A DNA stretch of 64,000 bases, taken from Triplophysa rosa. Its lineage: Eukaryota; Chordata; Actinopteri; Cypriniformes; Nemacheilidae. Under the pieces are notes generated by a model, which was given only the letters and a program-made list of their open reading frames with translations, was not told the DNA's origin and searched no databases. Position numbers and translations under genes: made by a program. This document shows positions 32,102 to 42,892 of this stretch, one piece after another. The DNA lies in assembly GCF_024868665.1 (NCBI RefSeq), contig NC_079901.1, forward strand, positions 102,067-166,066, given 5' to 3'. Every line of letters begins with the position of its first letter. Position 1 is the stretch's first letter.

Positions 32102-33179
32102 CAGGGGTCACTAACTAGCGGACTCCGGTCCGAATGCGGACCGCGAGATGCGTCAGTCTGGACCTCAAAGACTTTTGACATAATAAATAAATGAACGCCT
32201 AACATTATTTTCTAATGCAATCAAATTTATACCAGGCACATCAAGGTCCGCTCAGTAGCAGTTTGGGTCCTACGGCGCCACGGACAGTTAACATATGCGC
32301 ACTGTTGCCACGTTCAGACGTCGATGAGTGAAGAGAGTCGAGAGAGACTAGCTGCAGCGCGCAGACAGATGTAACTGTCAGTGACTGAAAAACAATGTCC
32401 TTTTCAAAAGTTAGAAAAGTTGATGCCGAAAACCATGTTTTCCGAGATGAGTGGGTGGAGAGATTTGCATTTATTCTTCCTGCATCGACATGCACGAGAC
32501 CGGTTTGTCTCATTTGCTCGGAGTCTGTTGCGGTTGTCAAAAGTGGAAACCTTAAACGGCATTATGAAATTAGACGTGGACACTTTGAAGAAACTTACCC
32601 GCAGCAGTCCGAGGTAAGGACACGGAAAATATATGAGCTCAAATCCCAGTAGGAGCGATCTACACGGGTCCTCCCTTACTCACTTACCGCCCAACAACCA
32701 AAGAATACAGTGGATCTTAGGAAAACATAACAAGCCCTTTACTGATGGGAAAAAAGTAAAAGAATGCATGGAGGCTTCTGTGAAACACTTTTAGAAGGAA
32801 AATAAAGACATAAACTAAAAGAAAATATGAAACAACCCCCCCTTTCAGCTGCAACAGCCACAAGAAGAGCTGAAATGTTATCAGAGGATGTTCAGTCACA
32901 ACTTGATGCTGCTATTTATTAATCTCAGTTCAGCAGAAAACAACACTTTAGTTTTCTTTTAAAGTTGTTAATGCTGAAATGAATGTATGTTCAGTGCAGG
33001 TTTAGAGATTAGGGCATTTTGCACATGTTCCTTCATTTTATTGTTGTCAGACATTGTTATGCCATCGTATAGATATAAAAAAAATCTATTCATATTTTTA
33101 GGTATTTAATTGTCCGGACCTTGGCTGGTAAGGAGGGTTCGTTTACTGGACCTCAAGCAATTTTAGTTGAATACTCCTG
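32102..33179 (+). mobile_element. hAT transposon, internally decayed
   Basis: Ends are caggggtcactaactagcgg and, in reverse complement, CAGGAGTATTCAACTAAAAT, both hAT-type CAGGRGT termini. An 8-bp target duplication gtctatgg flanks it exactly (32094-32101 and 33180-33187), the hAT signature. An N-terminal transposase/BED-finger fragment is present at 32395-32652; the catalytic domain is missing. Length 1078 bp. Confidence 0.9.
32395..32652 (+). pseudogene. hAT transposase N-terminal fragment (BED-type zinc finger)
   Basis: ATG at 32395 gives MSFSKVRKVDAENHVFRDEW, then CTRPVCLICSESVAVVKSGN and LKRHYEIRRGHFEETYP. C-x2-C followed by H-x5-H is a BED-like finger, in the arrangement of GTF2IRD2/ZBED-type hAT transposases. 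A stop at 32650-32652 ends the frame. Further remnants are readable beyond it (ERSTRVL; in another frame GKHNKPFTDGKKVKECM), so the original protein was longer. Confidence 0.65.
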
Positions 33180-33959
33180 GTCTATGGTATACCATGGTGG
33201 AATTTGTACTTGGTCATTTTGTACTTTCATACTTTCAGTTATATATCATGGCTTCAGCTCTTAATCGTGGTATATGCTGAAAGAGCCGCTTGTGTTTAGC
33301 ATTGCTTAGGAAGTTTAACCATTCAGCTGGACAAAAAAATATTGTGTCTTTTATCAAATGACAAAAGTCTCAAAATTCAGCACAATGTTCGTAATTGAAT
33401 GGATTTGGGACCACTATTACTTGGCTCATCGGTGTTTAAGTACAGAATAGACAGTCTTTCATTTTAGCTCTGTTGTTGTGTAGGTTGCCCAATGCCCATT
33501 CATACCATTGATTACTCTGTGCTGTTTCCCACAAAACATCTAGTTTGTTATCGCCTTCATACATGCTGTAATCCTCCTTGATGTTCCTGAGTTGTTTTCA
33601 TTACACTCCTGGTACTGAGTTGTTACTGGGTTTCATTGAGAGCTGAAAAGTTAATGGTAGGGAAGTGTGGATGAGAGTCTGAATTATGGTATCTGGAGTT
33701 GTGGTCTTGACTATAGCTTGAACTTGTGACAAGCACATGACAGTCAGGCATGTTGTCAGAGTTATTATTTTCATTGTTTTGTTCAATTCCTTCTGCCATA
33801 CTTTGCAATTCATTGTTTCCAACTATCGGACTTTCTTGCTTGTTTGTTTCTGGTCTATTTTCTCCTGTTCCTGTTTTTTCTTTAGGAACTTTTGTGCAGT
33901 TTAGAGAATTTAGCATGAGCCAAATGGTCGGAGTCATTAAAAGAAGCGCCATAAACCCC

Positions 33960-34947
33960 CTCCCCTCTCTTTTGGTCTTTTGATGTTGATATCAAGAAAC
34001 CAGGACGGAGTCAGGTCTAAATCCAGGGGACCTGGACTTGGGTTGGTGCTCTCACCGAAAGTGTTGATAACCCCTTTTGTTTCTCTGTGGGATATTTTAC
34101 GACTCCTAAGCTTCAAAGCAGAGGTGAGAAGTCTCTCTGTCTCATCTGAAACTTAACATCTGAGGCTAACCAGAGAAACTTCTCTGACAAATAGGAACTT
34201 GTGTGATTCAACTGTCCTTTTCTATAAATATATCTAAATATCTAGGTTATATGTTGTCGCTCTTGCCATTTTTAAATAATCTGTAATTGTTAAATAGGCA
34301 AGTTAATTCAGGCTTTGTTTGTATTTGTACCTCCGAATGAATCATATCTTGATGCAATTTAAACCTTAGCATATTTGATATATAAATGTTTGTCTTTACA
34401 ATTCCTCCTTGTTTACATACATTGTGTGACCATAGAACACTTTATTTTCATTATGTTATAATTTGGAATGGTATTTTGTAAAGTTGCCAGGAGGTCATAA
34501 AGATGCAATTTAGCTGTTGAGTGGACAAAGAACCTCTTCCCTGCTCAACTCTGATTGGTCGATTCAAACTGAGGTGGGCATGCCCTCTCATGAGGTTAAA
34601 TATCGAGCCTGCTCTGAAAAGTCTCTCTTCTCTCGCCTTTTTACTACCTGCCCTCATCAGAACTTGGTTCGTGGCATCTCTTCGGAGACTGCCCCTTTCC
34701 CCCCACTGGGGGAAAAGAAGGAACAATGGACTTCTGCTGCCACGTGGTTAAGCCATGCAGCCGATCACGAGGCCCGGAACTTTCCAGCTGGACTGCATTC
34801 TGAAACCTTTTGAACAATTCCATCTCTGCACACGCATACGGATATTGGTCCATCACAGATCTCACAAGTATCCGATTCTATATACAGAATAGCTGCGTTT
34901 AAGTTTGTACCTCTTTTGTTAAAGATGATTGTAATACGTTCACTAGA
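33960..34947. other. Possible ERV pol end, otherwise unassigned
   Basis: The minus strand at 34105-33960 may be the end of a retroviral Pol. From 34200 to 34947 I see no gene; a CCAAT-type attgg at about 34553 and a short gttaaatatcg string are not enough to call a promoter. Confidence 0.25.
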
Positions 34948-35302
34948 TGTAGGAAGGAAGAGGCCGGGGTCGGGTTGACACGTTTATTGTAGTACTTTTC
35001 CGTCTCACACGACGTTGCGCTACTGGCGCTCACACACACAGTCAACTCTCAAACACAGTCTTGTAACTGAAGATTCTCAAAGTCCTCTCGATGCTCCCTC
35101 AGAGTCCGTCTCGTTCGCCAGTAGTAGTCCTGGGTCTCTCTCCTCGTGCTCTGCTACCTCGCTGGCTTTTAAGCTTCCCCACGCCAGTTACTGGAATAGG
35201 ACACAGGTGTTCGTCATTTGCATTCGCCCCATTTCCTCACCGCTCATCTCCCAACTCTCTCTGCAGCTGCAGTCCTCGCTGAACCACGCCCCCCTTGCCA
35301 CA
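34948..35302 (-). repeat. 3' LTR of the second Gypsy element
   Basis: The minus strand begins TGTGGCAAGGGGGGCG and ends CCTTCCTACA, 355 bp, TG...CA. It includes a TATA-like TTAAAAGCC and, near its end, the signal AATAAACG. A purine-rich GGTGGAGG lies just upstream (35303-35312) as polypurine tract. Confidence 0.8.
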
Positions 35303-36068
35303 TACCTCCACCGCCCGACTCAGGCCGGGGAGCCATCCGGACTGCAGCCCCCCCTTGCCTGGAGAGGAAGTCGGCCACAGCCATCTGTACATCCGGCCTC
35401 TGGACCACCTTGAACTTGAATGGTTGCAAAGCAATATACCAACGAGTGAACTGCGCGTTGGTATCCCTCATGGATACTGGAGGGCAGCGTGATCCGAGCA
35501 GAGGGTGAATTCCCACCCCAGGAGATAATATCTGAGGGTGAGGATGGCCCACCTGATGGCCAAACACTCCTTCTCTATGGTGCTGTACTTAGCTTCCCTC
35601 TTCGAGAGCTTTTGGCTAATGTACAGCACCGGCCGTTCCTCCCCCCCATCTCCTGGGACAGGACCGCACCCAGCCCCCTGTCCGACGCATCAGTCTGCAG
35701 CAAGAACGGGAGAGAAAAGTTAGGAGAGTGTAAGAGTGGCCTGCCGCACAGGGCAGCCTTCACTTGGGTAAAGGCCTTCTGGCACCGCTCCGTCCACTGG
35801 ACCGGAGCTGGCGCTTCCTTTTTAGTGAGATCAGTCAGCGGGCTGGTGACTTCCGAATACTTAGGTACGAACCTTCTATAATACCCCGCCAGCCCCAGGA
35901 ACTGTCTCACTTCCTTTTTGGTCTTAGGTCTCGGGCAGGTTGCAATCGCTGCAGTCTTATTAAGGGACTTAATTGGGGGACGCACCTGCCCGTGACCTAA
36001 GTGGAAGCCCAGATACCTGACTTCCACCCGCCAAACCTTCTTCGGATTGGCCGTGAGCCCAACCTCAC
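35303..36068 (-). pseudogene. Gypsy RT C-terminus and RNase H
   Basis: From the cut at 36068 the frame reads VRYLGFHLGHGQVRPPI, KKEVRQFLGLAGYYRRFVPK, SPLTDLTKKEAPAPVQWTE and FLLQTDASDRGLGAVLSQE (RNase H start), then breaks near 35600. It resumes as MRDTNAQFTRWYIALQPFKF and QMAVADFLSRQGG at about 35360, the end of RNase H, and runs without a further domain into the polypurine tract. A stop and frameshift between make it nonfunctional. Confidence 0.75.
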
Positions 36069-36480
36069 ACGGATGTAACCTCGGCTCCCTGATGGAGGGA
36101 ACGAGACATTGTGTCGAGCCAACAGATGGGGTTCGTCCCTGAGAACCAATCGCTTCCGACTTCTTAGAAAAGGCCAATGAAATTGGCGAGTGAAATTTGC
36201 ATGCCGTACTCCGCCCCCGGATATCCAGGTATGAAAGGGAGACGGCGTGCCTCATTCATTCACCTTAGTTCTGAGGAGCCTGAGACCTCTCACGACTGCT
36301 GCAGTGGGCAGCACGTGTTGTGGCAAGAAGGACACAATGTCTCGTTCCCTCCATCAGGGAACTGAGGTTACATCCATAACCAAGACGTTCCCTTTCTGTC
36401 GGTCTCTCGACGTTGTGTCGAGCCGACAGATGGGGTTCCTATGGAAAATGCCACAACACTGTGCCCTGTCACAATCTGTA
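36069..36480. repeat. DIRS copy 2 terminal inverted repeat complex
   Basis: Contains tgatggagggaacgagacat and, inverted about 260 bp later, atgtctcgttccctccatca, so the region can fold back on itself. The outer string gttccctttctgtcggtctc recurs at the element's other end and in copy 3. Confidence 0.75.
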
Positions 36481-37066
36481 GCGAAGCGACGGTGACTGGC
36501 CTGGGCGTGTCAGCCGTGAGCACTACCGCGAAATTGTAAGCTACCAGTGGGTAGGTAGGGGGTCCCAGAGCTTTACTTGAAAGGTGGGAAGGCCACTGCC
36601 TTCGGCCTCACAGGCAGCGACCTTGTTTCTCTAACAGCGAGAAGCCGCCTGGTACCGTAAGGCCACTGGGTAAGTGCTACTTCCTCAAGCGGGGGATGCG
36701 CTAAGGAGACCACTTCCTACCGGGGGGAGGAGTTTAGTGGAGATACCAACATGGTCTCACCGATGGGGGAGAACTCATGGGAAGAATGTGCGGACTGAAG
36801 GAGTTAACCGCGAGGTGGAGGTCCACCTAGGGAAGGTCATGGGTTACCAAGGTGGGAACCAATCATGAGGATACATCAGACGGAACCGCCCTACTGGGGG
36901 GTTACAAGGTCCGGTAGCACTAGGTCCGGTTAGAGCTATGTTGTGGATAACTCAGTTGGTACCCGGCCTAAGGGGCAGGGCTGCTCTGCCCACCCCACCC
37001 GCAGGAGGTGCTTGCTTAGTGATGGATGGAGTGCCTGTTCTTCACCCAGTGGGGGAAGAAGGGAGG

Positions 37067-38110
37067 CTAGTTTAGTAAGCTGACCCCCTTAGGAGAAAGG
37101 GGGGAAGGTACTGTCATAGGCGTACACCCTACCGGCCGCCAGTCTTGCCTGATGCCTGCAAGACTCGAGCTGATACCGGTTTTACGCGGAGGCTGTAGGA
37201 CCTCATGAAGGTGATGGGTGTAGCCCAACCCGCAGCTCTGCAGATGTCTGCCAGAGAGGCGACTCGAGCCAGTGCCCACGAGGAGGCTGTACTCAGTGTG
37301 GAGAGAGCTCTCACCCAGTGGGCGCAGGTGATCTTAGGACAGGTACGCCATAGTGACGGTGTCCATGATCCAGTACGTCAATCTCTGTTTGAGACAGCCC
37401 TCCCTGCTGATCTCCAAAAAAAGAGCTGCTCAGAGCTCTTGTGGCTCTGCGTGTGGTCCAACCAGAGGCGCAATGCGCGTACTGGACACAACACGGATGG
37501 GGTTGGGTCTTCCTCCACGGTGGGGAGTGCCTGTAAGTTCACCACCTGGTGTAGGGGGAGTGGTGGGAACTTTGGGCACGTAGCCGGGCCGGGGTATCAG
37601 GATAGCGTGAGAATCACCGGGCCCGAGTTCTAGGCAATCTGTGGACACGGAGAATGCTTGTAGGTCCACTACCCTCATCGTGAGGTGAGAAAGAGCAGCA
37701 TCTCTGAGGGGCTCCAGGACCGCATCAAGGTCGCAAGAGGGTACGGAGCGCGGGTGAGGCAGTGCCTTCCCGCACCCCTAGGAACCAATTGATCAGGTTG
37801 TGCTGTCCTAGAGACTTACCAGCAACTGGGTCGTGATGAGCGGCAATAGCGGCTACATACACGTTCAGTGTGGAAGGGGAGAGATTACTCTTGAGTCTCT
37901 GGAAGGACAGCATGTTCCCAATCAAGCAACTCCACGGGTCTTCTCTTCGAGAAGAGCAACAGGATGAGAAGAGGCACCAGTTACAGGCGTATAGCCGCCT
38001 AGTGGCCAGGGCCCTAGCCTGAGTGATGGTCTTAACCGCCACAGGGGGTAGCCCACTCAGGATCTCCTCATCTCGTCCAGGGGCCAGACATGGAGTTTCC
38101 AGAGGTCTGG
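37067..38110 (-). pseudogene. DIRS copy 2 tyrosine recombinase
   Basis: The N-terminal core-binding part reads ALATRRLYACNWCLFSSCCS and LSPSTLNVYVAAIAAHHDPV with GKSLGQHNLINWFL, a SAM-like DIRS recombinase start. The catalytic part is split: LELGPGDSHAILIPRPGYVP and KVPTTPP, then RLSGRHLQSCGLGYTHHLHE near the C-terminus. DIRS recombinases integrate circular DNA intermediates without target duplications. At least two frame changes are present. Confidence 0.65.
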
Positions 38111-40180
38111 CCTGGGATGCCATAACATGCCCTTCCCCTGGGAAAGCAGGTCCTTCGTCAGGGTAATCGGCCGGGAGGGAGCTGTCGTCAAGAGCATTAG
38201 CTCCGAGAACCAAGTCCGGTTGGGCCAGTATGGCGCAACTAGTACACTTGATGCTCCTCTTCCCTGACCTTGCACAGGGTCTGTGCAATGAGGCTCACTG
38301 GGGGGAAGGCGTACTTCCGCTTGTCCCACGGCCAGCTGTGCACTAGAGAATCCATGCCGAGGGGAGCCTCGGATGGGAGTACCCTAGCGGGCAATGGGTG
38401 GTGTCCAGGGAGGCGAAGGGGTCTACCTGAGCCCGCCTGAACTGTACCAAATTAGCTGGACTGCGTGGGGGTGGAGTCGCCACTCTCCGCGAGGCGTCAA
38501 CTGAGGAGAGAGCGCATCGGATGTCTGGTTCAAGTCGCCTGGGATATGTGTGGCTCGCAGGGATCTGCTCACCTGCAGACTCCACAGGAGGAGGTGTCGG
38601 GCGAGTCATGTTAGCTGAGCGAACGCCACCCTGGCGGTTGAATACGCTACGAAAGTTGTACTGTCTGACCGGACCAGTACGTGCTTGTCCTGCATGAGAG
38701 GTTTTAACCCCTTCAGTGCGGGTAGCACATTCAACAACTCTAGGCATTTGATATGCCTGCGCAGGCGGGGCCTGTCCATCGCCCCGACACTGCATGCCCG
38801 TTGCACACGGCACCCCAACCCTGCAGGCAGGCGGCTGTCATCACCACGACATGCCTCGTGATCTGCCCCAGGGGGACCCCTGTTCGAAGGAAGGTCATGG
38901 AAGACCAAGGGGTTAGGGTGCGTCGGCAGAGAGGCGTAATCACCATCCGCCTGCTGCCCGTGTGCCATGCTCTCCAGGGAACTCGACTCTGTAGCCAGTG
39001 TTGGAGCGGTCTCATGTGCATCAACCCGAGGGGTATCACCACCGCCGAGGATGCCATGTGTCCCAGGAGCCTCTGAAATTCTTTCAGGGGGACCGCTGAC
39101 TGCTTGAAATGTTTCAGGCAGTTCAACACTGACTGGGCGCGTTCTGTAGTCAGCCACGCTATCATGGAGACAGAGTTGAGTTCCATACCAAGATAGAGGA
39201 TGCTCTGCACAGGGGAGAGCTTGTTCTTTTCTCTGTTGACCTGTAGTCCCAGTCGACCTAGATGCCGGAGCACCAGGTCCCTGTGTGTACACAACAAATC
39301 TCGCGCGTGTGCCAAGATAAGCCAGTCGTCGAGACGAGTTCAGTACCCGCACACCTCTCTCCCTGAGGGGAGTGAGGGCGGCTTCCACGATCTTCGTAAA
39401 GACTCATGAGTACAGGGACAGACCGAAAGGGAGGACTCTGTACTGAAATGCCTGATTCTCGAAAGCGAACCGTAGGAACGGGCGATGACGAGGGAGAATC
39501 GAGACATGAAAGTAAGCGTCCTTCAGGTCGATTGCCATGAACCAATCCTGACATCTGATAGACGTCAGGATGCGCTTCTGCGTGAGCATCCTGAACGGCA
39601 GCTTGTGTAGGTGCCTGTTCAGGGTACACAGATCTAGAATGGGGCGCATCCCCCCGCTCTTTTTGGGGACGATGAAGTACGGGCTGTAAAACCCGTTGGA
39701 CATCTCGGCTAGAGGGACGGGCTCGATCGCTTCCTTCGCCAGAAGGGTGGCGACCTCGGACCGTAGTATGGGAGCATCTTGACCTCTGACTGAGGTAGAG
39801 AGGATGCCCCGAAACCTGGGTGGGCGTCTGGCGAATTGGATCGCATAGCCGAGACGGATGGTTTCCCGAAGCCACCGTGACGGTATGTGAAGCTCGAGCC
39901 AAGCTCCCAGGGATCGAGCCAGGGGACTAAGGGTACAATCTGCTTCATCAACCCCCCTAGGGGGTGGTTTGATGGCTGACAGTGCGGATCTCTCACCAGG
40001 GGCGGGCCCCAGGGAGGAGACTGGCTCTGCTGGTTTGCCTGCCTGGCGATGCAGCTCCACGCACCTTTGATTTGAGAGTGCTGAGGGTTGCAATGTATAC
40101 TCGATGTTGCGTCTCGCCAAGACGCTGCTGCAGAGCAGACGCCACACGGGATCTCGAAGGCCTGTAGGCGGCCAAGTCAC
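38057..40180 (-). pseudogene. DIRS copy 2 reverse transcriptase and RNase H
   Basis: RT: GFYSPYFIVPKKSGGMRPIL, FMAIDLKDAYFHVSILPRHR (motif A), YRVLPFGLSLYS (B), then a stop at 39404. The continuation is in other frames: HARDLLCTHRDLVLRHLGRL, LQVNREKNKLSPVQSILYLG, then RNase H MTAACLQGWGAVCNGHAV and HVLVRSDSTTFVAY, ending in ALSP-like sequence. A WPLDEMRRS region at 38057 closes the protein. The YxDD motif falls in the broken stretch near 39340. At least three frameshifts. Confidence 0.75.
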
Positions 40181-41410
40181 GGGGGGGTAGGATGTGGCTG
40201 ATCACCTCCGTCTGCTTCTTCACTGTCGAGAACTGCTGTGAGAAGTCCTCGACAGTGTCGCCAAAGAGCCTACCTTGCGCGATGGGCACGTCGATAAAGC
40301 AGACTTTCTCGGCGTTGCTCATCTGCGCCAGGTTAAGCCAGAGATGCCTCTCCTGGACCACTAGTGTGGACATCTCCCGACCCATGGCCCGCGCGGTCAC
40401 CTTGGTCGCCCATAGGGCGAGGTCGGTGGCGGTGCGGAGTTCCTGCGTTAACCCTGGGTCGGTCTTACACTCGTGGATCTCTTTCAACGCCTTGGCCTGG
40501 TGGACCTGCAGGATGGCCATGGCGTGGAGAGAGGAGGCAGCTTGGCCCGCAGCAGTGTAGGCCTTCGACACCAGAGATGCCGAAGTCCTACATGCCTTGG
40601 ACGGGAGTTTCGGTCGACCTCTCCAGGTGGCCGCCGTCTGCGGGCACAGGTGCACCGCGACTGCACGTTCCACCTGGGGTTCATCGATGTAGCCTCTAGC
40701 TGCCCCACCATCGAGGGAAGAAAGGGCGACGGAACTGGTTTGACGTGTACGAGCCGAGAAAGAGGCATTCCATGTCTTCGTCAGTGCCTCATGCACCTCC
40801 GGGAAGAATGGAACCGGGGTTGGGCGCGGCTTGGAGTCGCGCTCAGAGCCCAGGAACCATGTGTCCAGCCGTGAGCGTTGGGAAAGAGGCGGTGCAGTGC
40901 ACTGCAGCCCAATGCTCACGGAAACCCGGGAAAGTATGGCCGACATCTCGAAATCCGCTTCTTTTTGAGCTCAACCCCCCGTGGGGAATCGTCGGGATCA
41001 AATGCTAGCAGATCGCCCTCTGATGCTGCGATTGACATCTCATCATCTTCATGCACCGTTTCCGATTGCTTGAATGAGGATCCAGACGGTGTGGCACCGC
41101 CTTCTTGGGAACGGTCAGACGAGCGAGATGGGGTGTGAGTGGTCCGCGAGAGCTTGGCTGACGGATTTACGCTCGCAGTGGCCCCCATATCACCCTCGCC
41201 GCTCTCCTTGGCGGACGATACGGCCTTAGCCATTCTCGTCACGGCCCGGGAAGCATGCGAGGTGGTGGCTGGTTCTCGAGAGAAGGCAGCCACCTGTGAC
41301 CGCAATGTCTGAATGACTATCTGCCCGCAGTGCGGACAAGATGTGTCAACGAAGGCTGCCACAGCGTGCAGGAGACCCAAACACTTGAGGCAGACATCGT
41401 GTCCTTGCTT
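39993..41410 (-). pseudogene. DIRS copy 2 gag
   Basis: The first part (41410 to 40916) contains KCLGLLHAVAAFVDTSCPHC with paired Cys, then a Ser/Thr-rich and acidic segment. The second part (40946 to 39993) carries WLGSERDSKPRP-like sequence, EVHEALTKTWNASFSART, SLDGGAARGYIDEPQVERAV, and a helical region MSTLVVQERHLWLNLAQMSN. A frame change joins the two near 40930. The N-terminus upstream of the CPHC block is missing. Gag forms the element particle; function inferred from position and family. Confidence 0.6.
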
Positions 41411-41460
41411 GACACAACGTCGAGAGACTGACAGAAAGGGAACTTACATTACGTTTTTGG

Positions 41461-41627
41461 ATGGGAAAAAGGTCAATGGAGATTACAAAAAAAGCAACAG
41501 CAGAAAATATCTCCAAATCTCAGGAAAAACAGAAGCAGGCATATGCAAAAAGAATACAAAAGAAGTACCAAAATACTGTTTATCGTGTTGGAGATGGGTT
41601 GCTTCTCTTCAACATGAGGAAGAAAAG
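41461..41627 (+). pseudogene. Integrase C-terminal-like fragment (KRBA2/Gypsy type)
   Basis: ATG at 41461. ENISKSQEKQKQAYAKRIQK, KYQNTVYRVGDGLLLFNMRK resembles the tail of Gypsy-type integrases, including domesticated KRBA2-like proteins (Lys-rich helix, then VGDxVLLFNMRKK). At 41628 a MITE begins and replaces the rest. Only about 55 codons remain, with no catalytic core nearby. Confidence 0.4.
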
Positions 41628-41896
41628 TCTGTATGAGTTTCTTTCTTCTGCAGAACACAAAAGAAGATATTTTGGGATATGTTGTTGATCGAACAGTGAT
41701 GGGAGCCATTCACTTGCATTGGTTTTGTGTCCATACAATAGAAGTCAATGGCTGCCACCGCTGTTCGGTTATCAACATTCTTCAAAATATGTGCTTTTGT
41801 GTTCTGCAGAAGAAAGTAAGCCACACAGGTTTGACATGACAAGAGGAAGAGTAAATGATGACAGAATTTTCATTTTTGGGTGAAGTATCGCTTTAA
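41628..41896. repeat. Cyprinid palindromic MITE
   Basis: Left arm gtatgagtttctttcttctg and right arm cagaagaaagtaagccacac pair over about 90 bp. The right end gaattttcatttttgggtga followed by atcgctttaa is the very common cyprinid MITE terminus. The outer part of the left arm is missing, so this copy is truncated at the junction with the integrase-like fragment. Confidence 0.75.
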
Positions 41897-42892
41897 CACC
41901 TGCTACACGTGCTGTGTCACATTATAGTACACAACTCATCTATGGCTCCCAGCATAAACATATTTTGCCACCAATCACCGAAGTGTTGTCAGTGTCACCA
42001 CTGTTGAGGTTTGTATGACGAGTGGTCTCAATTCCTTGCAGAAGGAAAACAGTTTACCTGCTCTGAGTATTAAAAAAGTATATGATCTTTCATAACAACT
42101 ACATTTACACAATCATTTCAGTCAGGGACTGACTGTCATCAATGGACAAATGTTCTGAGTAAAACACCATTTCAACCGATGAAAGGGTTATTAAATGAAA
42201 GTCAGGAGCCCTACTGAAGTAAACACTGATTAGTTTAATAGTAACTAACTAGCAAAAAACCTTTGTTGTTTCTCACCAAGATGATTTAAGCACACATGAA
42301 ATAAAGTGTAGATGGTGATGATGTTTGTGGAGTTGTTTAATTATTCTCTGGTGGATGAACAGGGTGAATCTGTTCAGATGACTTTGTCAAGTTGAATGAA
42401 TGTTTTGGCCTTGAGTCCACACTGAGATTGCGTGTTTGTCAACAAAAACAGAGCTTTATGAAAACGCACTGAAAAGTGGATTCATTTGAAAATGCAGTTT
42501 TCACGTTGTATTATAGATGAGGAAAAAAATGTAAAGGCATGTTTTTCATCATGTGATACAGTTGTTTCGGCTGTTCTCCAGTTTGACAGCATTAATGTCA
42601 GTTTGTGCATACTTTAGATTGCATTTTAGGAGACGGAATATTTATTTACTCACAGTTATTGTTTGACAGTGGCGCGCGAGGATAGTTTTTCTTTCACTTT
42701 TGTAGCTTTATAGTCTTGTGTTACCCACAGCTCAAACTCATTTAATTGTCCGTCCATTAAAATATTCAGTGTCTTTGCTCCACATTGCGGCAACATAATA
42801 AGGCAGACAGTAAATAGACAGAAATGACACAGGTTGAAGTGTGTTGTGTTTTCTCATGCACAGTACATGGATGAAAGCGTTTCGTCTGTTAG
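41897..42892. other. No feature recognised
   Basis: About 1 kb of AT-rich sequence with no gene, no tandem repeat and no recognised transposon end. Confidence 0.35.

Larger units (their letters stand above)
31614..33952 (-). pseudogene. Endogenous-retrovirus env-like relic, split by a hAT element
   Basis: On the minus strand a frame from 33952 begins with a signal-peptide-like segment (MALLLMTPTIWLMLNSLNC) and runs to 33623. More coding-like pieces follow to 33188 in shifted frames, for example ETAQSNQWYEWALGN and DCLFC. After the hAT (32102-33179) the coding resumes: YSKEYECFFKSTGVINVGQF, then FKARDEVKSGFDSIFIW and NKNTEW near 31620. The order and cysteine pattern are those of a retroviral surface/transmembrane glycoprotein in fish ERVs, as I remember them. 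Just upstream, 34105-33960 can encode a Pol-like end (HRETKGVINTFGE) overlapping the env start. Several frameshifts and stops make it nonfunctional. Confidence 0.4.
34948..36068 (-). mobile_element. Second Ty3/Gypsy element, 3' part only; RNase H is the last domain
   Basis: The minus strand holds the end of RT, RNase H and directly a 3' LTR (35302 to 34948). No integrase lies between RNase H and the LTR. The other end is cut at about 36068, where a DIRS terminal repeat begins. The domain order matches Gmr1-like Ty3 elements of deuterostomes, in which integrase precedes RT; loss of integrase by deletion is the alternative. Confidence 0.75.
36069..41447 (-). mobile_element. DIRS-like retrotransposon, copy 2, inserted in Gypsy sequence
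   Basis: The minus strand has a terminal repeat (41447 to about 41410), gag, RT, RNase H, tyrosine recombinase and a complex right-hand terminal region (36480 to 36069). The left edge interrupts the Gypsy RT at 36068/36069. The 5' UTR and start of gag seem deleted: terminal-repeat sequence joins gag directly near 41420. It is the same family as copy 3, in the opposite orientation. No target duplication is seen, as usual for tyrosine-recombinase elements. Confidence 0.85.

Noticed and set aside
34496..34930. Retroviral LTR or promoter
   Set aside because: A single CCAAT-type word and a weak TATA-like string are present, but there is no second copy and no TG...CA borders.
35015..35508. Plus-strand Pro/Ser-rich frames
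   Set aside because: They are antisense to a Gypsy LTR and RNase H; composition alone explains them.
39993..40874. Several plus-strand frames of over 100 codons
   Set aside because: Antisense shadows of DIRS gag, which is GC-rich and therefore poor in stops.
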